Position numbers and translations under genes: made by a program. The notes beneath the pieces were generated by a model. It searched no databases. It was not told where the DNA came from and was given only the letters and a program-made list of their open reading frames with translations. DNA of 6,069 nucleotides from Acidobacteriaceae bacterium (lineage in GTDB: Bacteria > Acidobacteriota > Terriglobia > Bryobacterales > Bryobacteraceae). The stretch's first letter is position 1, and the number at the start of each line of letters is the position of its first letter. The stretch covers positions 1-6,069 of the forward strand of contig JAFAQG010000731.1 in the NCBI GenBank assembly GCA_019246575.1, given 5' to 3'. Positions 1 through 5,512 of this stretch are shown here, piece by piece.

Positions 1-131
1 GAGGATGGTGTTGCTAAGTAGCTGCCGAAAGTAAGTCACTCGCCAAAGATGGAAACCCGCAAAAAGCGCGCCCCACAACCAAAATACGAGCTCGCGGGAC
101 GGACTTCGCCGTTGCAGCCGCCACGGGGATT

Positions 132-578
132 TTGAGAGCTCCAGATCAGTTCGAAGCCGCAGCGAATAACGGTGCTCGTCCGGTCGACTTGAAGCTACTC
201 GATGAAATAGTTCCGAAGCTAACCGGGGATATAGTAGTGTCCAACCCGCACGTTTTTCTTCAGCTTGTTAACTACTCCCCAGCTCTTAAAGCCAGGTGCA
301 TCTATCTCTGGGGCCGTGCAAATGAGCTCAAGTACACTTCGCAGGATGGGTTTAGCCGCTTCGCCAAAGACGGCGTTCGCATGGGCTGGTTTCGATCAGA
401 AGACTGGAATCAATATCCCCATAGTAAGAAGCGATTTCTGTTCTTGACCGTGCCGGACTGCGCATCCGATGATCCCGGGTGGTTGCGCGCTCATATGCAG
501 GCGACGGGCCGTTATGGAAAAGTAGTAACTCACTGTCGGCCTGGGCAACGCTGTCTCATGCCGTCAAGAAAGCGCTGA
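132..578 (+). pseudogene. C-terminal remnant of a family-39-like membrane glycosyltransferase (tentative)
   Basis: The frame is open from about position 18; the first plausible start is TTG at 132, with no convincing ribosome-binding site. The part that looks like real protein runs from about residue 18 to 132 (to about nucleotide 525). It has an alternating beta/alpha character: a strand with 'DIVVSNPHVFLQL', then 'ALKARCIYL', then 'RFLFLTV' and 'DDPGWLRAHMQATG'. From memory of the family, this order resembles the soluble C-terminal domain that follows the membrane helices of PMT/ArnT-like (GT39) glycosyltransferases in Acidobacteria, which transfer sugars from polyprenyl-phosphate donors. 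No transmembrane helix or catalytic N-terminal part is present, and nothing upstream to position 1 supplies one in any frame. The last ~16 codons overlap, out of frame, the oxidoreductase remnant and are probably not native. It could instead be an unrelated hypothetical protein; the family call rests on pattern only. Confidence 0.4.
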
Positions 579-1490
579 AGCTCGAGCACCGTGACATCAG
601 GCAGAAGGGCACGCAGACGTCGCTCATCGAGCAGTTTCTCTATCCTAAATTCGGTCCCCGGCAAATGTGGGAGGAGGTTGCAGCCCGCGTAACAATAATG
701 GGCGGTCGGATTTGTACGGGTTATTCTGCAGACCGGGTCATCACCGATGGCTGGCAGGTCAGAGCAGTGGAAGCTGTTAACGCCAGGACTGGCGAGAGGG
801 AAACGTTTCAGGGCGATCACTTCTTCTCGACAGCCCCTGTGAACGAGATCATGAGGTCGCTGGACCCTCTGCCTCCGGAAAACGTGTTAGAGGTATCGGA
901 CGGCCTCGTTTACAGGGATTTCATAACTGTCGGGCTCCTGGTCCCTTCGCTCCTCATCAATGAAGACACGCCGCGGCGCAAGAAGCTGATCAGTGACAAT
1001 TGGATCTACATCCAGGAGCCGGACGTCCTACTCGGCAGACTTCAAATCTTTAACAACTGGAGCCCGTTTATGGTGGCCGACCCCGAAAAGGTATGGCTGG
1101 CCTGGAATACTTCTGTAATACGTCGGACGACATTTGGAACCGCACCGATCAGGAGATCGTCTGTCCTCGCAACCCAAAGAACTTAGCAACATTGGCATAA
1201 TTGACGGCACTGACGTGCTTGATTCAACCGTCATACGCATGGAGAAAGCCTATCCTTTGTATCTCGGCGCTTACGACCGTTTTGCGGAAATTCGCGAGTA
1301 CGTTGACAGTTATCGAAATCTGTTTCTAATTGGACGCAACGGCATGCACCGGTATAACAATCAGCACCACTCGATGCTAACGGCAATGATGGCGGTGGAC
1401 AATGTTGTCGCCGGTGAGGCGGACAAAACCGCCCTATGGGAAGTTAATACCGAGATGGACTACCACGAGCAAAAGGCAACCTCCACGTGA
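530..1490 (+). pseudogene. Truncated, frameshifted FAD-dependent amine oxidase / UDP-galactopyranose mutase-like oxidoreductase
   Basis: Three frames must be joined to read the product. The first runs from about 530 to 1099 ('SLSAWATLSHAVKKAL', 'FLYPKFGPRQMWEEV', 'FSTAPVNEIM', 'QIFNNWSPFMV', 'DPEKVWL'). The next runs from about 1099 to 1160 ('GLEYFCNTSDDIWNRTDQ'). The last runs from about 1180 to 1490 ('ELSNIGIIDGTDVLDSTVI', 'KAYPLYLGAYDRFAEI', 'NLFLIGRNGMHRYNNQ', 'HSMLTAMMAVDNV'). Together these match, in order, the middle and C-terminal part of the NAD(P)/FAD-dependent flavoenzymes (protoporphyrinogen-oxidase-like/UDP-galactopyranose-mutase-like) found in surface-polysaccharide clusters; the GRNGMHRYNN segment is the C-terminal FAD-contacting motif. 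About 200 N-terminal residues, including the GxGxxG dinucleotide fold, are missing. A GTG at 479 opens the first frame, but codons before about 530 show no similarity. The native C-terminus ('YHEQK') is kept, 24 bp from the convergent oxidoreductase gene. It is very unlikely to make active enzyme. Confidence 0.8.
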
Positions 1491-1514
1491 CAGGAACGCC
1501 AGGCCGCCTCTTTG

Positions 1515-2777
1515 CTAGGCATACTTCGGCCTGTACTTCATCGCTTCTTCCAATGTGATGCGGCGTTTTTCACGATACGCAATGTTGGACATCAGCACAG
1601 CGACGGCGGATTTGTATCCAATCTCGACGGGCGCATTCGGCTGCTTGCGGGTTCGCATGCAATCGAAGAAATTCGCCATGTGATTCTGGTCCTTGCTCTC
1701 GCCCTTAGCGGCTTCGCCGTCGGGCCGGTTCGCCTTCTCGGGGTAATATGCAATCGCGGAACGGGAGCGGCCGGTCACCATATCGGTCGCGCCGGCGCCC
1801 TGCGCTATCGTGCCATCGCTTCCCAAAATGCGTTCGCCGAACCCGAAATGACTATTGCTGAACGTCGATTGCCACGTCACCACTTTGTCCGGGTATTCCA
1901 GCGTAACCGCAATCGTGTCGGGCACCTCGCGTCCATCTCTTTCTGAGAAGACGCCGCCCATCATCGAAGCAGCAGACGGCAAATCAAGATTCAGCGCCGA
2001 GATGATCCAGGCTATCTGGTGAATCATGTTCTCGGTCGTGTTGCCGCCCGAGAACTCCCAAAACAGACGCCAATTTATGAACTTGTTACCATCAAACTCA
2101 GTCTTGGGCCGGTTCTCGAGGAACAGATTCCAATCGACGTGCTCCGGATTGCAATCTTCCGGAACCGGCCGCACCCATTGCCCCTTGCCATGAGGCGTGT
2201 TGCGGCTCATCCACGATTCGACCTCCGTGACCTTTCCTAACCAGCCGCTGTCGATCCAGCGCTTAGCATCCATAAGCGCGCCCTCGCTCTCACGCTGCAG
2301 CCCGATCTGAACGACACGGTCCGATTTCTGAGCCGCTTCCCGGCATTTCACAGCTTCCGGAATCGACCACGTCATCGTCTTCTCGCTGTACAGGTCCTTA
2401 CCGGCCGCGATAGTCGCGAGGAAATGCACCGAGTGGAGATGCAGCGGCGACGCCACAATCACCGCATCAATGTCCTTCCGGTCAAGTAACTTGCGATAGT
2501 CCTGATAGGCTTCGACATTCGGTACGAACTGGCGCACCTGATCGTGCCTGCGCGTGTAGACGTCGGCCATGGCGACGCACTCGACATTCGGCACGGCTAT
2601 CGCATTCTTCAGATCTTCCTGGCCGCGATCGCCCGCTCCGATAATGCCGATGCGAATCCGATCATTCGCTCCTATCGCCCGCTCTGTTGCTAATGGCCGC
2701 GCTCTAAGTCCCTGAGCTGTCGCCGCCCCGGCTACTACCTGGCCCAGAAAACTGCGCCGATTCAAATCGCTGTTCAT
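1515..2777 (-). CDS. Tat-exported Gfo/Idh/MocA family NAD(P)-dependent oxidoreductase
   Basis: Intact 420-residue protein, a normal length for the secreted branch of this family. Residues 6-12 (NRRSFLG) followed by a small-residue stretch (VVAGAATA) form a twin-arginine signal, so the protein is probably exported folded with its cofactor. The Rossmann nucleotide-binding motif GIIGAGDRG is at 44-52. The family 'EKP' segment appears as E132-K133-T134 within 'YSEKTMTWSIPEA'; the lysine is thought to act in hydride-transfer catalysis. Residues 185-385 form the C-terminal alpha/beta dehydrogenase-type domain with 'NTTENMIHQIAWI' around His253. Members oxidise or reduce sugars, inositols or sugar derivatives; the substrate cannot be read from sequence. 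The ATG at 2777 has a strong purine run (GGGGGGA, 2781-2787) just upstream. It lies downstream of the cyclotransferase gene on the same strand and may be cotranscribed, or may start from the 77-bp gap. Confidence 0.93.
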   Translation of the reverse strand: MNSDLNRRSFLGQVVAGAATAQGLRARPLATERAIGANDRIRIGIIGAGDRGQEDLKNAIAVPNVECVAMADVYTRRHDQVRQFVPNVEAYQDYRKLLDRKDIDAVIVASPLHLHSVHFLATIAAGKDLYSEKTMTWSIPEAVKCREAAQKSDRVVQIGLQRESEGALMDAKRWIDSGWLGKVTEVESWMSRNTPHGKGQWVRPVPEDCNPEHVDWNLFLENRPKTEFDGNKFINWRLFWEFSGGNTTENMIHQIAWIISALNLDLPSAASMMGGVFSERDGREVPDTIAVTLEYPDKVVTWQSTFSNSHFGFGERILGSDGTIAQGAGATDMVTGRSRSAIAYYPEKANRPDGEAAKGESKDQNHMANFFDCMRTRKQPNAPVEIGYKSAVAVLMSNIAYREKRRITLEEAMKYRPKYA

Positions 2778-2780
2778 GAA

Positions 2781-2787
2781 TCCCCCC
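2781..2787 (-). promoter_or_regulatory. Ribosome-binding site of the MocA-type oxidoreductase
   Basis: Read on the minus strand, GGGGGGA ends three bases before the ATG at 2777. It is G-rich rather than a standard AGGAGG and rather close to the start, but it is the only purine block available and it supports this start over internal ones that would remove the twin-arginine motif. Confidence 0.55.
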
Positions 2788-2800
2788 GCTCTTTATTAAA

Positions 2801-2818
2801 GCGCGATCGCGATCGCGC
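2801..2818. repeat. Perfect 18-bp palindrome with two overlapping GCGATCGC octamers
   Basis: GCGCGATCGCGATCGCGC reads the same on both strands. It contains GCGATCGC at 2803-2810 and again at 2809-2816. It can fold as a 7-bp stem with a CGCG loop. It sits between the stop of the cyclotransferase gene and the start of the MocA-type gene, 24 bp before that ATG. On the minus strand it is followed by TTTAAT, which is either a weak terminator tail or a -10-like element. The palindrome itself is seen directly; whether it is an operator, a terminator or neither is unknown. Confidence 0.6.
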
Positions 2819-2823
2819 GAGTT

Positions 2824-2836
2824 CGGCTGTGAGCCG
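2824..2836. other. Small hairpin candidate between the cyclotransferase and oxidoreductase genes
   Basis: CGGCT-GTG-AGCCG forms a 5-bp GC-rich stem with a 3-base loop, 18 bp after the cyclotransferase stop codon in the direction of transcription. With the neighbouring 18-bp palindrome it makes two consecutive potential stem-loops in a 77-bp gap. There is no U-rich tract directly after it, so a terminator call is weak. Confidence 0.3.
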
Positions 2837-2854
2837 TGTGCTTAGGGCGTGATG

Positions 2855-3253
2855 CTATTTGCGATGCCAGTCGCCCGACTCAATCACAGGCAGCGATGAT
2901 GCGTCCGAAGCGAGCACATATGTCCACGCAAAATGGCTCTGTCCGTCGTCAGTGGTGACATTTACGATCTCGCGCCGGAATGCCGGTCCCTCCTCTGCAT
3001 CGAGCCGTTCAATGACTCTGTCCAGGGCTTCCAACTCGATCAGCTCTCCGCACACTCTTGTTTTTACGTATGGAGAGAGCCGCAATCCGGGATACTCGCC
3101 CAAATCGAGTAGCTCTCCCGAGATCGTCGCCGGAACAACGGACTTGATCTGGGCAAGTTCAAGCAAATGGTGGCGCGACTCGCCTTTCATCAACGTGCCA
3201 TATGCGAACAGATGACTCGGGGGTGTGGGAGAGTTTATAACGACGCCGGACAT
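2855..3253 (-). CDS. AIG2-like / gamma-glutamylcyclotransferase family protein
   Basis: 132 residues, typical for single-domain members. The N-terminal substrate-pocket motif is 'FAYGTLMKGESRHHLL' (YGTL at 18-21). It is followed by 'ISGELLDLGEYPGL' (44-57), then 'CGELIEL' (68-74), and the 'LDAEEGPAFRR' segment (84-94). That segment holds the expected catalytic glutamate (Glu88, just before Gly89). The C-terminal 'SGDWHRK' ending is also usual for this family. Known members release 5-oxoproline from gamma-glutamyl amines or peptides in the cytoplasm; many bacterial ones have no proven substrate. The ATG at 3253 is the natural start, since the conserved fold begins at residue 13. The Shine-Dalgarno is weak: an AGGG lies about 14 bases upstream. 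It is transcribed divergently from the metallophosphoesterase and toward the MocA-type gene. No signal peptide is visible. Confidence 0.88.
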   Translation of the reverse strand: MSGVVINSPTPPSHLFAYGTLMKGESRHHLLELAQIKSVVPATISGELLDLGEYPGLRLSPYVKTRVCGELIELEALDRVIERLDAEEGPAFRREIVNVTTDDGQSHFAWTYVLASDASSLPVIESGDWHRK

Positions 3254-3421
3254 GATTTGCCGAACCCTATTCTTTCATGGCGCGGACAATAACCCTGAGA
3301 GTTTTGTGGCGGTTCGCACACTGCAAATTTGACGCACTGAAATACGGCCTCTGCATTTCGAGCGTCGCCTCTCCTGGCCTAAGCACAATAGCATGAAACC
3401 CATTTTGCGGAACACTTGGTC

Positions 3422-4357
3422 ATGACGACTACGCTCGAGCGGCGCTCACTACACGAACGGCTTCAGCGCAGAATTCAGATCGAACGGAAATCCGGAGAAA
3501 CCGGGAAGTCTTTCCGAAGGCACGCCGGGCGTATGAAGCTGGAGGGCTACTTTGTAAAACCCGTGCTGAACGCAGTACTGCGCGCTTCGGGTTTGTATCA
3601 GAGGGGTGTTAGAAACGCTCTGCAGCCAGCTATCACGCATGTGCAGTTGCGATTTGCGAATCTTCCTCAGCGGTTTGATGGATTTCGAATATTGCATCTT
3701 TCGGACCTCCATATCGACGCGCTACCGGGATTAGCCGAGCGCGTTGCAGCAGCTCTCGACGGCGTTTGCTGCGACGTGTGTCTCATGACAGGCGATTATC
3801 GTTTCGCCATCGAGGGCTCGTGCCTTCGCGCTTGGTCCGGCATGCGGACCGTCCTATCAAGCATCTCTGCCCCGCATGGCACTTTTGCGATCCTTGGGAA
3901 TCACGATCCGTCTGAGATGGCTCCGGCGCTCGAACGGCTCGGAGTGCGGATGCTGATCAATGAATCGACGGCCGTCCACAAAGACAGCGAGTCCATATGG
4001 CTCGCGGGAGTGGATGACCCGTATGATTTTCGATGCGACGATCTCGCTACTGCTCTGGAGGAAGTACCGCCCGGTGCGTTCAAGATTCTGCTCGCACACA
4101 CGCCCGATCTATACAGGCCCGCCGCTGCAGGCGGTGTCGATTTATACCTCTGCGGTCACACACACGCCGGCCAGGTGCGCCTCCCCTGGATCGGTTCAAT
4201 CATTCAGAACTCGGACGCGCCCCGGTCGCACACTCATGGATACTGGCGTCACCGCGACATACAAGGATATACGAGCCGAGGAATCGGCTGTTCGATGCTG
4301 CCGGTCCGTTTCAACTGTCCGCCCGAGATTGTTCTGATGGAACTCAAGGCGGATTAA
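3422..4357 (+). CDS. Calcineurin-like metallophosphoesterase, YkuE/LpxG-like
   Basis: 311 residues from ATG 3422 (GCGGAA about 10 bases upstream); an in-frame TTG at 3416 would add only two residues. All five metal-binding blocks of the dinuclear phosphoesterase fold are present: D95-x-H97 in 'LSDLHID', G124-D125, G159-N160-H161-D162, H226 in 'LLAHTPD', and G245-H246-T-H248 in 'LCGHTHAGQ'. The tail 'SRGIGCSMLPVRFNCPPEI' is typical of the YkuE/YaeI/LpxG branch, which includes UDP-2,3-diacylglucosamine hydrolases of lipid A synthesis; lipid or nucleotide-sugar hydrolysis is a reasonable guess but not shown. The usual N-terminal membrane helix is missing. In its place are about 80 residues rich in Arg/Lys, with an amphipathic-looking piece around 45-65 that could contact the membrane. 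No partner gene follows closely (167 bp to the next start). Confidence 0.9.
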   Translation: MTTTLERRSLHERLQRRIQIERKSGETGKSFRRHAGRMKLEGYFVKPVLNAVLRASGLYQRGVRNALQPAITHVQLRFANLPQRFDGFRILHLSDLHIDALPGLAERVAAALDGVCCDVCLMTGDYRFAIEGSCLRAWSGMRTVLSSISAPHGTFAILGNHDPSEMAPALERLGVRMLINESTAVHKDSESIWLAGVDDPYDFRCDDLATALEEVPPGAFKILLAHTPDLYRPAAAGGVDLYLCGHTHAGQVRLPWIGSIIQNSDAPRSHTHGYWRHRDIQGYTSRGIGCSMLPVRFNCPPEIVLMELKAD

Positions 4358-4524
4358 TCGCGGCAGCGCCGAACCCGTCCGTGTCCATCGCATTAGCCTT
4401 CCGGATAATGCGTGCGTCCGCGTCACGCGCGCTTTAGCCCGGGACTCCTCCAGAATCAAAGTCTAACCCACTTCTTAACCGCTGGTGTTCGAATTGCCAC
4501 GTCGGTTGCAGCCAACTTACGCCT

Positions 4525-5505
4525 ATGCGTCAAAGTCGTCTGCTTACAATCGCTCCGCTGTTTCTATGTACGCTAGCTTACCCTCAGAGCCCGAAAAAAC
4601 GGATCGCTGTTTTCGACTTCGATTACGCTGCCGTTCAGAACGTCGTGTCGGAGGTGTTCGGCACGCGTCAAGATGTCGGCAAAGGCATAGCCGATCTGCT
4701 TGTCGATCGTCTTGTTTCAGATGGCCGGTATTCGGTCATCGAACGCAAAGCGATTCAGAAGGTAATGGCCGAACAGAATTTCTCGAACAGCGATCGCGTA
4801 GACCCGAACTCCGCCGCTAAGTTGGGACGGATTCTCGGTGTGGACGCAATAGTCATCGGCAGCATCACCCAATTTGGACGCGACGACCAGAACAGGACCA
4901 TCGGAGGCTCGGCATTTAGCGGTTTCGCCGCACGCTACGGCATCGGTGGGGTAGGTCAGAGGAAGGCGAAAGCCGTTGTTGCCATCAACGCGCGCCTCGT
5001 GAGCACCGACACGGCGGAGATCCTCGCGGTTGCGAGTGGGAAAGGGGAATCCACGCGCTCCGGGACGACTCTTCTCGGCGCGGGTGCAAGTGGCGGCAAC
5101 GGCGGCAGCGGCGCATACGACATGTCGAGCAGGAATTTTTCCGAGACGATCATTGGCGAAGCCGTCGGACAGGCAGTTACTCAAGCCGCGTCCGGTCTTG
5201 AACAGAGCGCTACTCAGTTGCCGGCGCACGTTGTTACTGTTTCGGGTCTGGTAGCGGATGTCTCGGGAAAAACTTTGATCATAAATGTCGGGTCGAAAGC
5301 GGGAATCAAACTCGGCGACCACTTACTCGTGAAGCGCACAAACCGTGAAGTTACAGATCCGGCAACCGGAAAAGTGATCCGCCGCATAGAGGAAAGCGTC
5401 GGCGAGCTCACGATTACGGAAGTCGACGAGGCCTCAGCCGTGGGCACTTACACGGGTTCAGGTTTGCCGAAAATCGGCGACACGGTCGGAAGTCCCGGGC
5501 AGTAG
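4525..5505 (+). CDS. CsgG-domain envelope protein with extra C-terminal domain
   Basis: 326 residues. Residues 1-22 look like a Sec signal (basic 'RQSR', hydrophobic 'LLTIAPLFLCTLAY'). The CsgG-type domain covers about 25-222: 'KRIAVFDFDY' (first strand), 'GKGIADLLVDRLVSDGRYSVIER' (52-74), 'KLGRILGVDAIVIGSITQFG' (99-118), 'AVVAINARLVSTDTAEILAVASGKGES' (150-176), a Gly/Ser/Ala-rich loop (185-197), and 'SETIIGEAVGQAV' (206-218). In the known outer-membrane secretion channel CsgG this fold forms the ring of the curli pore; many relatives without curli genes have unknown roles. Residues about 236-322 form a second beta-rich domain ('VVTVSGLVADVSGKTLIINVGSKAGIKLGD', ending 'PKIGDTV') resembling the C-terminal domain of FlgT-type proteins. 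ATG 4525 is the only in-frame start near the signal; no good Shine-Dalgarno precedes it. The kinase gene follows after 7 bp. Confidence 0.85.
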   Translation: MRQSRLLTIAPLFLCTLAYPQSPKKRIAVFDFDYAAVQNVVSEVFGTRQDVGKGIADLLVDRLVSDGRYSVIERKAIQKVMAEQNFSNSDRVDPNSAAKLGRILGVDAIVIGSITQFGRDDQNRTIGGSAFSGFAARYGIGGVGQRKAKAVVAINARLVSTDTAEILAVASGKGESTRSGTTLLGAGASGGNGGSGAYDMSSRNFSETIIGEAVGQAVTQAASGLEQSATQLPAHVVTVSGLVADVSGKTLIINVGSKAGIKLGDHLLVKRTNREVTDPATGKVIRRIEESVGELTITEVDEASAVGTYTGSGLPKIGDTVGSPGQ

Positions 5506-5506
5506 G
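5504..5506 (+). promoter_or_regulatory. Ribosome-binding core of the kinase gene, overlapping the CsgG-gene stop
   Basis: The AGG core lies in GTAGGTTGGGC, within and directly after the TAG stop (5503-5505), about six bases before the ATG at 5513. This fixes the kinase start and suggests translational coupling between the two genes. Confidence 0.5.
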
Positions 5507-5512
5507 TTGGGC

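Noticed and set aside
1..131. Possible gene end at 1-21 (EDGVAK then TAG) and possible short coding in the following 110 bp
   Set aside because: Six codons are too few to identify a gene, and no frame to 131 shows a recognisable protein; nothing can be supported here.
132..1490. Insertion sequence or phage integration as the cause of the broken left end
   Set aside because: No transposase, integrase, terminal inverted repeat or target-site duplication is visible; a plain deletion explains the junction.
1500..1533. Inverted repeat CAGGCCG / CGGCCTG around the stop of the MocA-type gene as a bidirectional terminator between convergent genes
   Set aside because: The arms are only 7 bp with a 20-base spacer and neither strand has a T-tract after the stem, so chance cannot be excluded.
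1512..1946. 144-codon open frame on the + strand
   Set aside because: Antisense to the well-supported MocA-type oxidoreductase; no family features.
4410..4435. GCGTG/CACGC stem followed by CTTTA as a terminator after the metallophosphoesterase
   Set aside because: Five-bp stem with a 9-base loop, several competing GC-rich pairings and only three T residues; too weak to annotate.
4717..5322. 201-codon open frame on the minus strand
   Set aside because: Entirely antisense to the CsgG-domain gene, with an Arg/Ala-rich composition typical of a shadow frame and no recognisable domain.
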